Source: Candidatus Rokuibacteriota bacterium
Lineage (GTDB): Bacteria > Methylomirabilota > Methylomirabilia > Rokubacteriales > CSP1-6
Reading direction: 5' to 3'
Assembly (NCBI GenBank): GCA_003221695.1
Contig: QHSX01000052.1
Span: 24,629 to 88,628 of the forward strand
DNA length: 64,000 bases
Shown here: piece after piece, positions 41,930 through 51,168 of the stretch
How positions within the stretch are numbered: position 1 is the stretch's first letter
How the letters are laid out: the number at the start of each line of letters is the position of its first letter
Made by a program: the position numbers and the translations under genes
Notes under the pieces: model-generated
The model's database searches: none
Seen by the model: only the letters and a program-made list of their open reading frames with translations
Told to the model about the DNA's origin: nothing

Positions 41930-43008
41930 TCCGCCGGCTCGCTGCGGCCGGACTGCTGGCACTCACGCTCGGCGGCTGCGCGGCGGTCTCGTCGGGGCCA
42001 GGGGTCGGCGGGACGAAGGAGAGGCCCACGCCAACGCCGACTCCCGCCACGGCGGGCCGGCCCGCGCCGTCGACGGAGGAGCGATCCCCGGAGCCGAGGG
42101 CCCCGGCGAAGCCCACGGATGAGGACGTGACCGACCGGGTCGTCGCCGTCGTGAACAACGACGCGATCACCCTGGGCGAGCTCCAGGAGGCCATCAACGC
42201 GTACCGATCCCAGACACGCCAGGAGACGCCGGTGTCGAACGACTTCGTTCAGCAGGTCCTCACCAAGATGATCGACAACCGGCTCCAGGTCCAGGAGGCA
42301 GAGCGCGAGAAGATCACGGTGGATGAAGCCGAGGTCGAGGAGGAGCTCGCGGAGAGGATCAAAAAGCTGGGCGTCCCGAATCGCGAGGAGTTCGATCGGC
42401 TCCTCACGGCGCAGGGCCTCACGGCGGAGACGATCAAGAAGCGAGTGCGTGACGAGATCCGCGTGGCCCGTGTGATCAACCGGAAGGTGCGGCTCCGGAT
42501 CTCCGTGACCGAGATCGAGATCAACAAGTACCTCGACGCCAACCGCCAGAAACTCGAGACCGGCCTCGCATACCATGCGCGGCACATCCTGGTCGTGCCA
42601 GAGGGTGTCCCCCCCGACGCCGCCTGGGAGGCTGCCCGCATCAAGGCCGAGATGCTCCGTGCTCAGCTGCTCCAGGGGACCGACTTCGCGGAGCTCGCCC
42701 GCCAGCACTCGCGCGACGCCAGCGGGAGAGACGGCGGCGACCTCGGGACGCTCAAGCGGGGTGAGCTGGCCCAGGACATCGAGGCACAGATCCTGAGCCT
42801 GGAGCCGGGGACGATCTCCAAGCCATACCGGTCGTCGCTCGGTTACCACATCTTCCGGCTCGAGTCGAAGGAGACCCTCGAGGGGGAGGCGCTGGCCCGG
42901 GCCAAGGCGCAGATCCGCGAGATTCTATTCCGGGAGAAGTACGACGCGCGCCTGGACGCCTGGCTCAAGGAAATCAAGCAGCGGGCGGTCATCGAGGTCC
43001 GGCTGTAA
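41926..43008 (+). CDS. SurA/PrsA-like peptidyl-prolyl isomerase lipoprotein
   Basis: ATG 41926 in the mfd stop gives 360 residues with a lipoprotein signal (LAAAGLLALTLGGC, Cys at about 18), a Pro/Thr-rich linker to about residue 60, a SurA N-terminal helical domain (DRVVAVVNNDAITLGELQEAINAY, about 68-210) and one parvulin domain (YHARHILVVPEGV... FAELARQHSRDASGRDGGDLG... LGYHIFRLESK, about 220-340). It should catalyse prolyl isomerisation and chaperone outer-membrane proteins in the periplasm. Unlike E. coli SurA it is lipid-anchored and has a single parvulin domain. The PrsA type is therefore a second description. The next stretch holds a palindrome before rho. Confidence 0.88.
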   Translation: MIRRLAAAGLLALTLGGCAAVSSGPGVGGTKERPTPTPTPATAGRPAPSTEERSPEPRAPAKPTDEDVTDRVVAVVNNDAITLGELQEAINAYRSQTRQETPVSNDFVQQVLTKMIDNRLQVQEAEREKITVDEAEVEEELAERIKKLGVPNREEFDRLLTAQGLTAETIKKRVRDEIRVARVINRKVRLRISVTEIEINKYLDANRQKLETGLAYHARHILVVPEGVPPDAAWEAARIKAEMLRAQLLQGTDFAELARQHSRDASGRDGGDLGTLKRGELAQDIEAQILSLEPGTISKPYRSSLGYHIFRLESKETLEGEALARAKAQIREILFREKYDARLDAWLKEIKQRAVIEVRL

Positions 43009-43027
43009 ACATCGCCGTGAAAACTCA

Positions 43028-43072
43028 TTGACAATCCCCACTACGGATGGGAAGATAACGCCGGGCGTTATC
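43028..43072 (+). promoter_or_regulatory. rho promoter-like -35 with downstream perfect palindrome
   Basis: TTGACA (43028-43033) is followed at 17-20 bp by weak -10 candidates (GAAGAT or GATAAC). The 19-bp palindrome GATAACGCC-G-GGCGTTATC (43054-43072) overlaps this region. It may be an operator or a leader hairpin for control of rho. It has no T-tract. Confidence 0.4.
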
Positions 43073-43155
43073 GCTCCAACCCCGCAGGAAATCTGCAGTC
43101 AGCGTAACCAACCCATTAGCCCGCGGCCCCTAGAAGCCGCACCCGGAGCCCGTTG

Positions 43156-44469
43156 ATGAGTGCCCGCCGAGAGCGAGGTCAAGGAAACCCGACGCAGACC
43201 CCCGAAACGAACGGCCTGAACCTCTCCGAGCTGAAGGAAAAGACGATCGGGGATCTCAACCAGATCGCCCGTGACCTGAACGTCCAGAACTTCGGTGGCC
43301 TGCGCAAGCAGGAACTGATATTCAAGATCCTCCAGTCGCAGGCGGAGAAGGACGGGCTCATCTACGCCGAGGGCGTCCTCGAGGTCCTCCCCGACGGCTT
43401 CGGCTTCCTCCGGGCGCCGGACTACAACTACTTGCCCGGGCCCGACGATATTTACGTCTCTCCATCCCAGATCCGGCGATTCGACCTCCGCACCGGCGAT
43501 ACCATCTCCGGACAGGTTCGACCGCCGAAGGACACGGAGCGGTATTTCGCGCTCCTGAAGGTCGAGGCGATCAACTTCGAGACGCCCGACCAGGCGCGCG
43601 AGAAGATCTTCTTCGACAACCTCACGCCGCTCTATCCGATGGAGCGGCTGCGTCTCGAGTACGATCCCGAGAACCTCACGACCCGCGTGATGGACCTGCT
43701 CTGCCCGATCGGCAAGGGGCAGCGTGGGATGATCGTCGCGGCGCCGCGCACCGGCAAGACCATGATGCTGCAGTCCATCGCCCACGCGATCGCGACGAAC
43801 CACCCCGAGGTCTACCTGATCGTGCTGCTGATCGACGAGCGACCCGAGGAGGTCACCGACATGCAGCGGTCGGTGAAGGGCGAGGTCATCTCGTCCACGT
43901 TCGACGAACCGCCACAGCGGCACATCCAGGTGGCCGACATGGTCATCGAGAAGGCCAAGCGGCTCGTCGAGCACAAGCGCGACGTCGTGATCCTGCTCGA
44001 CTCGCTCACACGCTTTGCCCGCGCCCACAACGCCGTCATCCCGTCGTCGGGAAAGGTCCTCTCGGGCGGCCTCGACGCCAACGCGCTGCAGCGACCCCGG
44101 CGGTTTTTCGCCACCGCCCGCAACATCGAGGAGGGTGGCTCGCTGACCATCATGGCCACTGCCATCGTCGACACGGGCAGCCGGATGGACGACGTGATCT
44201 TCGAGGAGTTCAAGGGCACGGGCAACATGGAAGTCCACCTGGACCGGCGGCTCATGGACAAACGCATTTTCCCGACCATCAACATCGAGCAATCAGGTAC
44301 CCGGAAGGAAGAGCTCCTGCTCGAGAAGGATGAGCTACAAAAGGTCTGGCTCCTCCGGAAGGCCCTCTCTCAGCTGAACCCTGTGGAAGCCATGGAGCTC
44401 CTGCTCGACAAGCTCAAGCTCACCAAGACGAACAAGGAGTTCCTGGCCTCGATGCACAGCTTGGGATAG
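43156..44469 (+). CDS. rho: transcription termination factor Rho
   Basis: The 437-residue protein starts at ATG 43156 with GGAG upstream. It has the N-terminal helical part ([23 protein letters not shown]), the cold-shock-like RNA-binding domain ([44 protein letters not shown]), Walker [13 protein letters not shown], Walker [17 protein letters not shown] and a standard Q/R-loop region ([29 protein letters not shown]). It terminates transcription as a hexameric RNA translocase. It lacks the long extra N-terminal insertions seen in Actinobacteria. The gene stands alone after a 147-bp control region and is followed by rpmE. Confidence 0.97.
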   Translation: MSARRERGQGNPTQTPETNGLNLSELKEKTIGDLNQIARDLNVQNFGGLRKQELIFKILQSQAEKDGLIYAEGVLEVLPDGFGFLRAPDYNYLPGPDDIYVSPSQIRRFDLRTGDTISGQVRPPKDTERYFALLKVEAINFETPDQAREKIFFDNLTPLYPMERLRLEYDPENLTTRVMDLLCPIGKGQRGMIVAAPRTGKTMMLQSIAHAIATNHPEVYLIVLLIDERPEEVTDMQRSVKGEVISSTFDEPPQRHIQVADMVIEKAKRLVEHKRDVVILLDSLTRFARAHNAVIPSSGKVLSGGLDANALQRPRRFFATARNIEEGGSLTIMATAIVDTGSRMDDVIFEEFKGTGNMEVHLDRRLMDKRIFPTINIEQSGTRKEELLLEKDELQKVWLLRKALSQLNPVEAMELLLDKLKLTKTNKEFLASMHSLG

Positions 44470-44499
44470 GAGCGACCCCACCCGAAGTCCCCGGGATTT

Positions 44500-44528
44500 T
44501 TGCGCTTTCCCGCCCGGGCTGGTATCCT
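44500..44528 (+). promoter_or_regulatory. promoter-like pair before rpmE
   Basis: TTGCGC (44500-44505), 17-bp spacer, TATCCT (44523-44528), followed 26 bp later by the rpmE GTG with its GGAGG site. The boxes match only partly. It would separate rpmE-prfA from rho. Confidence 0.35.
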
Positions 44529-44553
44529 TGTCTCCTCGCAGGAGGTGGCGATC

Positions 44554-44766
44554 GTGAAGGTGGGTATTCATCCGGAGTACGTGGAGACGACGATCACGTG
44601 CGCGTGCGGCGAGGTCGTCCGCACCCGCTCGACCCGGTCCGACATCCGGGTGGAAATCTGCTCGAAGTGCCACCCCTTCTACACCGGCAAGCAGAAGCTC
44701 GTGGACACGGCCGGGCGCGTCGAGCGCTTCCAGCGGAAGTACAAGCGGCAGAGCGCGTCGTCGTAG
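44554..44766 (+). CDS. rpmE: 50S ribosomal protein L31
   Basis: The GTG at 44554 with GGAGG upstream gives a 70-residue protein, the usual L31 length; the 88-residue track form reads upstream [30 protein letters not shown] matches the family start. Two Cys pairs (CAC in TCACG and CSKC in [15 protein letters not shown]) show the zinc-binding (C+) form of L31. It sits on the large subunit near the central protuberance bridge. rpmE next to prfA is a common arrangement. Confidence 0.95.
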   Translation: MKVGIHPEYVETTITCACGEVVRTRSTRSDIRVEICSKCHPFYTGKQKLVDTAGRVERFQRKYKRQSASS

Positions 44767-44832
44767 CGAACGCTCCGCGACCGGCTGGAGTGGGCTCCAG
44801 CCGGGGCTCTGTTGCGGGAGGCGCTGAGCCCG

Positions 44833-45906
44833 ATGCTGTTTGACAAGCTCCGTCAGATCGAAGAGCGGTCGAACGAGATCGCTCGGGCGCTGTCCGATCC
44901 CGCCATCCTCGCGCGGCCGACCGAGTACGCGCGCCTCCGCAAGGAGCACGCCGAGACGGTTGAGATCGTCGACCGGTTCACCGAGTACCGCGAGGTGCTC
45001 AAGCGGCTCGGCGAGGCGCGCCACCTCCTCTCGGAGGGCGGCGACCGCGAGCTCATGGACCTCGCGCAGGCCGAGGTGAACGACCTCACCGCCCGCCAGA
45101 CGGCGCTCGAGGACGAGCTGAAGCGCCTGCTCCTCCCGCGCGATCCCAACGACGCGAAGAACGTCTTCGTCGAGATCCGTGCCGGCGCCGGCGGCGAGGA
45201 GGCCGCGCTGTTCGCCGCGGACCTCGCGCGCATGTACACGAAGTACGCCGAGCGCCAGCGCTGGAAGATCGAGGTCATGGACGTCAGCACGACCGGTACG
45301 GGCGGCGTCAAGGAAGTGATCCTCTTCATCCAGGGGCGCGGCGCGTGGAGTCGGCTCAAGTTCGAGCGCGGCGTCCACCGTGTCCAGCGGGTCCCGGTCA
45401 CGGAGGCGAGCGGGCGGATCCACACCTCGACCGTCACCGTCGCCGTACTGCCCGAGGCGGCGGACGTCGACGTCAAGATCGACGAGAAGGACCTCAAGGT
45501 CGATGTGTACCGCTCCTCCGGGCCGGGCGGGCAGGGCGTGAACACGACCGACTCGGCGGTGCGCGTCACGCACCTGCCGACAGGGCTCGTCGTCACGTGC
45601 CAGGACGAGCGCTCGCAGCTGAAGAACCGGGCGAAGGCGATGCGCGTGCTCAAGGCCCGGCTCCTCGAGCGCGCGCAGCAGGAGCAGCAGGCGGCGATCG
45701 CCGCCGACCGCAGGAGCCAGGTGGGAACCGGCGAGCGGAGCGAACGGATCCGAACCTACAACTTTCCCCAGACGCGCGTCACCGACCACCGGATCGGCCT
45801 GACGCTCCACCGCCTCCCCGCCGTCCTCGAAGGCGACCTCGACGAGCTGATCGACGCGCTGACCGCAGCGGAGCAGGCGGATCAGCTCACGCGGGTGGCG
45901 AGCTGA
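44833..45906 (+). CDS. prfA: peptide chain release factor 1
   Basis: The 357-residue protein has the GGQ loop in [24 protein letters not shown] and the RF1 anticodon-like tripeptide as PVT in [24 protein letters not shown], not the SPF of RF2. It releases peptides at UAA and UAG codons. ATG 44833 matches the family start [22 protein letters not shown] lies 12 bases upstream, a long spacing, so the TTG at 44812 in the track is an alternative. Its stop overlaps the A of the prmC ATG, linking it with the enzyme that methylates its GGQ glutamine. Confidence 0.97.
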   Translation: MLFDKLRQIEERSNEIARALSDPAILARPTEYARLRKEHAETVEIVDRFTEYREVLKRLGEARHLLSEGGDRELMDLAQAEVNDLTARQTALEDELKRLLLPRDPNDAKNVFVEIRAGAGGEEAALFAADLARMYTKYAERQRWKIEVMDVSTTGTGGVKEVILFIQGRGAWSRLKFERGVHRVQRVPVTEASGRIHTSTVTVAVLPEAADVDVKIDEKDLKVDVYRSSGPGGQGVNTTDSAVRVTHLPTGLVVTCQDERSQLKNRAKAMRVLKARLLERAQQEQQAAIAADRRSQVGTGERSERIRTYNFPQTRVTDHRIGLTLHRLPAVLEGDLDELIDALTAAEQADQLTRVAS

Positions 45907-46781
45907 TGCGCGCGGCCCCCGTGACACCCACATGCCGCGCCGAGCTGACCGCCGCGGTCGACCTCCTCTCCGCCGCCGGGATTTCGGCCGCGCGGGTGGA
46001 CGCCGAGTGGCTGCTCGCCGCCGTGCTCGGGGTCGGCCGCGTCGAGGCCCAGCTCGACCTCGATCGCCCGCTTCCCTCACCGGTCGCCGCGCGCTACGCG
46101 GCGGCTGTCAGGCGGCGCGCGCGCCGTGAGCCCCTGCAGCAGGTCCTCGGCTGGGAGGCGTTCCGGGGGCTGCGGGTCCACGTAACGGCGGACGTCCTCG
46201 TCCCGCGGCCCGAGACCGAGACGCTGGTCGAATGGGCCCTCGGGCTCTTGCCTCCCGCGGAGAACGGCGTCCGACTGCGCGCCCTCGACTTGGGCACGGG
46301 CTCGGGCGCGATCGCGTGTGCGCTCGCCGCGGAGCGAAGCGACGTCGACGTGGTTGCGATCGACGTGTCGTGGGCCGCGGCGGCCGTCGCGCGAGACAAC
46401 GCGCGGCGGCTCGATCTCGGCGGTCGAGTCTCGGTCATCGTCGGTGACCTCGCCGACTCGCTGGGCCCGGCTTGGGCCGACCTGATCGTGAGCAACCCGC
46501 CGTACCTGCCGAGCGCCATCGTCTCCGGCCTGGAGCCGGAGGTCAGCGTTCACGAGCCGCGCATGGCGCTGGACGGCGGCAGTGACGGGCTGACGGTCAT
46601 CCGGCGCATCGTCGCATCCGCGCGCCGGGCGCTCCGCCCGGGCGCGCCGCTCGTTCTCGAATCCGCGGGCGGCGGCCAAGCCGGCGCCGTCGCGGGGCTC
46701 TGCCGGGTGGCCGGCTTCGCGAGCGTGGCCGTCCGCGCCGACCTCGCGGGCGTGGACCGGTTCGTCGCGGGGAGGGCGTGA
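45906..46781 (+). CDS. prmC: release factor glutamine methyltransferase
   Basis: The 291-residue protein has the N-terminal helical release-factor-binding domain ([31 protein letters not shown]), the SAM-binding [14 protein letters not shown] near residue 120, and the catalytic NPPY motif in [14 protein letters not shown]. It N5-methylates the glutamine of the GGQ motif of release factors. The 478-residue track start lies within prfA in another frame. ATG 45906 shares one base with the prfA stop. The 3' end overlaps murA. Confidence 0.95.
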   Translation: MRAAPVTPTCRAELTAAVDLLSAAGISAARVDAEWLLAAVLGVGRVEAQLDLDRPLPSPVAARYAAAVRRRARREPLQQVLGWEAFRGLRVHVTADVLVPRPETETLVEWALGLLPPAENGVRLRALDLGTGSGAIACALAAERSDVDVVAIDVSWAAAAVARDNARRLDLGGRVSVIVGDLADSLGPAWADLIVSNPPYLPSAIVSGLEPEVSVHEPRMALDGGSDGLTVIRRIVASARRALRPGAPLVLESAGGGQAGAVAGLCRVAGFASVAVRADLAGVDRFVAGRA

Positions 46782-48034
46782 TGCCGGCGCGGCTCGAGAT
46801 CGAGGGCGGCGTCCCGCTCCGGGGCACCGTGAAGGTGAGCGCGGCCAAGAACGCGACCCTGCCGGCGATGGCCGCGGCACTCCTGACGGCGGCGCCCGTG
46901 ACGCTCGGCAACGCGCCCGACCTCGCCGACGTCCGGACTATGACGAGGCTCCTCGAGACCCTCGGGGGGACGGTGTCGCGCCGCCCCGGGGGGCTCAGCG
47001 TGCAGGTCGCGGGCGTGACGAGCGACCTCGCGCCGTACGAGCTCGTCTCGACCATGCGCGCCTCGGTCCTCGTCCTCGGTCCCCTCGTCGCCCGTCACGG
47101 CACAGCGCGGGTCGCGCTGCCCGGCGGCTGCGCCATCGGCCCGCGCCCGATCGATCAGCACCTCAAAGGGCTCGGCAAGCTCGGCGCCGAGATCGCGATC
47201 GAGAACGGCTACGTCATCGCGCGGGCGAGCCGGCTCAAGGCGGCGCGAATTACGACCGACCTGGTGACGGTCACCGGGACGGAGAACCTCATGATGGCGG
47301 CGGTCCTGGCCGAGGGCACGACCGTCATCGAGAACGCGGCGCGCGAACCCGAGGTCGTCGACCTGGCGACGCTGCTCACCGCCATGGGCGCGCGGATCCA
47401 GGGCGCCGGCACGGCGCGTATCGAGATCGAGGGCGTCGCCGAGCTCCGCGGGGCCGTGCATCGCGTCGTCCCCGACCGCGTCGAGGCCGGAACCCTTATC
47501 GTGGCGGCCGCGATCACGCGGGGTGACGTCACGGTCACGGACCTCGTACCCGATCACATCTCCTCGGTGCTCGCGAAGCTCGACGAGATCGGCGTGGTCC
47601 TCGAGACGGGCCCGACGTGGGTTCGCGCGCGCGGTCCCGAGCGGCTCCGCCCGGCGGACGTGACGACGAGCCCGTTCCCGGGCTTTCCGACGGATATGCA
47701 GGCACAGGTCATGACGCTGCTCGGCCTCGCCGACGGGCAGTCGCGCGTCACGGAGACGATCTTCGAGAACCGCTTCATGCACGTCGCCGAGCTGGCGCGG
47801 ATGGGTGCCCGGATCGAGACCGACGGCGCGATCGCGGTCATCCGCGGCGTGCCCTGCTACCAGGGCGCGCCGGTCATGGCGTCGGACCTGCGCGCCTCCG
47901 CGGCGCTCGTGCTTGCCGGGCTGGCCGCGCACGGAACGACCATCGTCTCGCGCGTCTACCACCTCGATCGCGGCTACGAACGACTCGAGGCCAAGCTCGG
48001 CGGGCTCGGCGCCCGGATCGAGCGCCGCGCATGA
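46781..48034 (+). CDS. murA: UDP-N-acetylglucosamine 1-carboxyvinyltransferase
   Basis: The 417-residue enzyme makes the first committed step of peptidoglycan synthesis, adding enolpyruvate to UDP-GlcNAc. The N-terminal [18 protein letters not shown] holds the catalytic Lys/Asn; the active-site, fosfomycin-target Cys117 is present in [34 protein letters not shown] and [15 protein letters not shown] are typical for the second half. ATG 46781 has GGGGAGGG; GTG 46778 is an alternative. It overlaps prmC upstream and hisG (ATGA) downstream, so cell-wall and histidine genes are co-translated. Confidence 0.97.
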   Translation: MPARLEIEGGVPLRGTVKVSAAKNATLPAMAAALLTAAPVTLGNAPDLADVRTMTRLLETLGGTVSRRPGGLSVQVAGVTSDLAPYELVSTMRASVLVLGPLVARHGTARVALPGGCAIGPRPIDQHLKGLGKLGAEIAIENGYVIARASRLKAARITTDLVTVTGTENLMMAAVLAEGTTVIENAAREPEVVDLATLLTAMGARIQGAGTARIEIEGVAELRGAVHRVVPDRVEAGTLIVAAAITRGDVTVTDLVPDHISSVLAKLDEIGVVLETGPTWVRARGPERLRPADVTTSPFPGFPTDMQAQVMTLLGLADGQSRVTETIFENRFMHVAELARMGARIETDGAIAVIRGVPCYQGAPVMASDLRASAALVLAGLAAHGTTIVSRVYHLDRGYERLEAKLGGLGARIERRA

Positions 48035-48705
48035 AGGACGTGCTGACGCTCGCGCTCCCCAAGGGACGGCTGCTGGACCCGGCGCTCACGCTCCTGCGCG
48101 ACCTCGGCGTGGAGGGGATCGAGGAGGACTCGCGCCGACTGATCTTTACCGACCCGAAGCGCGACCTGCGCGTGCTGTTCCTGAAGCCCGCCGACGTCCC
48201 AGCGTATGTCGTCTACGGCGCCGCCGACCTCGGGATCGTCGGCAAGGACATCCTCCTCGAGCAGGAGCCGGACGTGTACGAGCCGCTCGATCTGGGGTTC
48301 GGCTTCTGCCGCCTCGTCGTCGCCGAGCCACGCGAACTCAGGGAGCGCGACGACCCCGCGAAATGGTCGTGGGTGCGGGTGGCCACCAAGTATCCGCGGC
48401 TCACGGAGGCCTACTTCTCGAGCCGTGGCATCCAGGTCGAGATCGTGCGGCTCGACGGCTCCATCGAGCTGGCGCCGCTGGTCGGGCTTGCCGAGCGCAT
48501 CGTGGATCTGGTCCAGTCGGGGGAGACGCTGCGCGCGAACGGGCTCGTGGAGGTCGCGGAGATCACGCGCTCCACGGCCAGGGTCATCGTGAACCGCGCG
48601 TCCATGAAGACCGAGCACGCACGAGTGACCGGACTCATCGAGGCGATGCGGCGGGCCCGAAGCCACCCACCGTTGACCCCGGCCGTGCGGGCCCGGGTGG
48701 AGTGA
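48031..48705 (+). CDS. hisG: ATP phosphoribosyltransferase, short form
   Basis: The 224-residue protein is the catalytic HisG without the C-terminal regulatory domain. [53 protein letters not shown] and the PRPP-loop-like [27 protein letters not shown] are all present. The short form normally needs HisZ, a class II tRNA-synthetase-like protein, for activity and feedback; no hisZ is seen in the window. It starts in the murA stop (ATGA). A 349-bp repeat block separates it from hisD. Confidence 0.95.
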   Translation: MKDVLTLALPKGRLLDPALTLLRDLGVEGIEEDSRRLIFTDPKRDLRVLFLKPADVPAYVVYGAADLGIVGKDILLEQEPDVYEPLDLGFGFCRLVVAEPRELRERDDPAKWSWVRVATKYPRLTEAYFSSRGIQVEIVRLDGSIELAPLVGLAERIVDLVQSGETLRANGLVEVAEITRSTARVIVNRASMKTEHARVTGLIEAMRRARSHPPLTPAVRARVE

Positions 48706-48739
48706 GTAGCGACATGCCGGCGATTGGCGTCGCCCGCAA

Positions 48740-49054
48740 CTTGCTCATCGGCTCGCCTCGGACGGCGGGGCCCCGATCACAGACTCGCCTCGCCGTGCGG
48801 CTGCGGCCCGCACTGCGGCCCCGCGACGTCCTACCGCTCGCACGACCACAGTTTGCAGACTCGCCTCGCGGCGCGCTCCGCCGAGCCTCCGCGGCCGCCG
48901 CCCGGCTCGCACGACCACAGTTTGCAGACTCGCCTCGCGGCGCGCTCCGCCGAGCCTCCGCGGCCGCCGCTCGGCTCGCACGACCACGGTTTGCAGACTC
49001 GCCTCGCGGCGCGCTCCGCCGAGCCTCCGCGGCCGCCGCTCGGCTCGCACTGCC
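48740..49054 (-). repeat. type A repeat array between hisG and hisD, reversed
   Basis: Three units of about 69 bp (from 48856, 48925 and 48994) begin CAGACTCGCCTCGCGGCGCG and end CGGCTCGCACGACCACAGTTTG; a degenerate unit precedes them from about 48757. On the minus strand they equal the long units at 6843-7022. The inner GCCGAGC...GCTCGGC stem is intact in the last two and altered by one base in the first. The array ends CTCGCACTGCC-ATG at the hisD start. The 34 bp before it (48706-48739) hold nothing recognisable. Confidence 0.9.
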
Positions 49055-50371
49055 ATGATCCGCGTGCTCGACGCGCGGCAGCTCGGCGTCGACGCCGTCG
49101 TCGCGGCGCTGGCGCGCCCGCCGGCGGCCGTCCCGCCCGAGATCCACCGCGCCGTCGACGGGATCCTGACCGACGTGCGCGCCCGCGGCGACGCGGCGCT
49201 CCTCGACCTGACCGCCCGCTTCGACGGTTTCACCGCGGCGACCCCGGCCGAGCTCGTGATAACCCCGGACGAGTTCGAGACGGCGGCGCGGCAGCTCGCG
49301 CCCGACATCCGAGCGGCCCTCGTGTACGCGGCCGAGCGGATCGAGCGGTATCAGGCGGCGGCGGTGCCGAAGTCATGGCGTCTCACCGATGAGCACGGCT
49401 CCGTCCTCGGCCAGGAGGTCCGGCCGCTCGATCGGGTGGGGATCTACGTGCCGGGCGGGCGTGCGGCTTACCCGTCCACGGTCCTAATGACCGCGGTGCC
49501 GGCGCGCGTCGCCGGCGTCCGCGAGATCGTGCTCGTGACACCGCCGGGCCCCGGGGGCCGCGTCGAGCCGGTCGTGCTCGCCGCGGCCCGGCTCGCCGGC
49601 GTCACCGAGGGCTACCGCCTCGGCGGCGCCCAGGCAGTGGCCGCGCTCGCCTACGGCACGACGACGATCCGCCGCGTCGACAAGATCGTGGGTCCCGGGA
49701 ACATCTACGTTGCGCTCGCGAAGGCGCGCGTGTTCGGCGAGGTCGGCATCGACATGATGGCGGGACCGAGCGAGGTCGTCGTCGTGGCCGACGCCGTCGC
49801 CGACCCCGCCTGGGTGGCCGGCGACATGCTCGCGCAGGCGGAGCACGACCCGATGGCCCGTGCGCTCTGCATCACCGACGCGACCGAGCTGCTCCCCCGC
49901 GTCGCCGCGGCGCTCGAGCGCCAGCTCGCCACGCTGCCGCGCCGTGAGATCGCCGCCAGGGCGCTCGAGGCGAACGGTGCGTTGATCCGCGTGGCGTCGC
50001 TCGACGACGCGGTCGAGCTGGCCAACCGCCTGGCGCCAGAGCACCTCGAGCTGATGGTGAGCGTCGCTGCGGCCCTGATCCCCCGCGTGCGCCATGCGGG
50101 CGCGATCTTCGTGGGGGGCCACACCCCCGAGGTCGTCGGCGACTACGTCGCGGGGCCCAACCATGTCCTGCCGACCGCGGGCACGGCGCGTTTCGCGTCG
50201 CCGCTCGGCACGGAGGATTTTGTCAAGCGCTCGAGCGTCATCGAGTACTCGCTGCGTGGGCTTGACGCCGCGGCTCCCCATCTCAGGGCGCTCACACGGA
50301 TCGAGGGGCTGGCCGGGCACGGGCGCGCCGCCGAGTTGCGGTTCGGGAGCGACCCAGGGAGGACCGAATGA
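49055..50371 (+). CDS. hisD: histidinol dehydrogenase
   Basis: The 438-residue protein has the family motifs VGIYVPGGRAAYPSTVLMTAVPARVAGV, GAQAVAALAYGT, VDKIVGPGNIYVALAKARVFGEVGIDMMAGPSEVVVVAD and the zinc/catalytic LAQAEHDP, plus LAPEHLELM and GPNHVLPTAGTARF. It carries out the last two oxidations of histidine synthesis. There is no clear Shine-Dalgarno sequence because the preceding repeat runs to 1 base before ATG. It overlaps hisB by ATGA. Length is normal (430-440). Confidence 0.97.
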   Translation: MIRVLDARQLGVDAVVAALARPPAAVPPEIHRAVDGILTDVRARGDAALLDLTARFDGFTAATPAELVITPDEFETAARQLAPDIRAALVYAAERIERYQAAAVPKSWRLTDEHGSVLGQEVRPLDRVGIYVPGGRAAYPSTVLMTAVPARVAGVREIVLVTPPGPGGRVEPVVLAAARLAGVTEGYRLGGAQAVAALAYGTTTIRRVDKIVGPGNIYVALAKARVFGEVGIDMMAGPSEVVVVADAVADPAWVAGDMLAQAEHDPMARALCITDATELLPRVAAALERQLATLPRREIAARALEANGALIRVASLDDAVELANRLAPEHLELMVSVAAALIPRVRHAGAIFVGGHTPEVVGDYVAGPNHVLPTAGTARFASPLGTEDFVKRSSVIEYSLRGLDAAAPHLRALTRIEGLAGHGRAAELRFGSDPGRTE

Positions 50372-50973
50372 GCGCGGACACGACGGCACGGCACGCGCGG
50401 GTGGAGCGCAAGACCAAGGAGACCGAGGTCTCGCTTCAGCTCAACGTCGACGGCACCGGCGCCTCGAAGGTCCAGACGCCGATCCCATTTTTCAGCCACA
50501 TGCTCGAGGCCTGGGCGAAGCACGGCCTCATGGACCTCGCCGTCGAGGCACAGGGCGACGTCGAGGTGGACCAGCACCATACGGTCGAGGACGTCGGCAT
50601 CGTGCTCGGGCAGGCGCTCCGTCTGGCGCTCGGCGACAAGAAGGGCATCGTGCGCTACGGCACCAGTTTCGTCCCGATGGACGAGGCGCTCGTCTCGGCG
50701 TCCGTGGACCTGTCGGGGCGCCCGTTCCTCGTCTTCGGCGTGCCGGTGGCGCGAACGCGCGTGTCGAACTTCGACCTCGACCTCTTGCAGGAGTTCTTCC
50801 GCGCCTTTGCCGTCAACGCCGAGCTCACCCTGCACGTGATCATGCACTACGGCCACAATCTCCACCACGTCACGGAGGCGGTGTTCAAGGCCGTCGGCCG
50901 CGCGCTCGCCGACGCCACGCGGGTGAACCCGCGCATCGCGGGAATCGTCCCGTCGACGAAGGGCGCCCTGTGA
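50368..50973 (+). CDS. hisB: imidazoleglycerol-phosphate dehydratase
   Basis: The 201-residue monofunctional HisB has both His-rich metal motifs, DQHHTVEDVGIVLGQAL and MHYGHNLHHVTEAVFKAVGRAL, and the start ARVERKTKETEVSLQLNVDGTG. It dehydrates imidazole glycerol phosphate. The stop codon is followed directly by GTCTGTGATCG, which is already the type A repeat sequence. It is coupled to hisD by ATGA. Confidence 0.97.
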   Translation: MSADTTARHARVERKTKETEVSLQLNVDGTGASKVQTPIPFFSHMLEAWAKHGLMDLAVEAQGDVEVDQHHTVEDVGIVLGQALRLALGDKKGIVRYGTSFVPMDEALVSASVDLSGRPFLVFGVPVARTRVSNFDLDLLQEFFRAFAVNAELTLHVIMHYGHNLHHVTEAVFKAVGRALADATRVNPRIAGIVPSTKGAL

Positions 50974-51168
50974 GTCTGTGATCGTGGCAGTGCGAGCCGC
51001 AGCCGCAGGCGAGGCGAGTCTGTGATCGTGGCAGTGCGAGCCGCAGCCGCAGGCGAGGCGAGTCTGTGATCGTGGCAGTGCGAGCCGCAGCCGCAGCCGC
51101 AGGCGAGGCGAGTCTGTGATCGTGGCAGTGCGAGCCGCAGCCGCAGCCGCAGGCGAGGCGAGTCTGTG
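50970..51168 (+). repeat. type A repeat array between hisB and hisH
   Basis: Four units of the short form, period 44 bp twice and 50 bp twice, read GAGTCTGTGATCGTGGCAGTG-CGAGCCGCAGCCGCAGGCGAGGC. The 50-bp units have one extra CAGCCG. The array starts at the hisB stop TGA and its last GAGGCGAGTCT-GTG gives the hisH ribosome-site-like sequence and the GTG start. Confidence 0.92.

Noticed and set aside
43054-43072. Intrinsic terminator after the surA-like gene
   Set aside because: Palindrome has no T-tract and overlaps a promoter-like region of rho.
48724-49392. 222-residue ORF over the hisG-hisD gap
   Set aside because: Translation of repeat units followed by a shadow frame of hisD.
50972-51165. 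CRISPR array
   Set aside because: Units are directly adjacent with no unique spacers and no cas genes; they belong to the dispersed repeat family.
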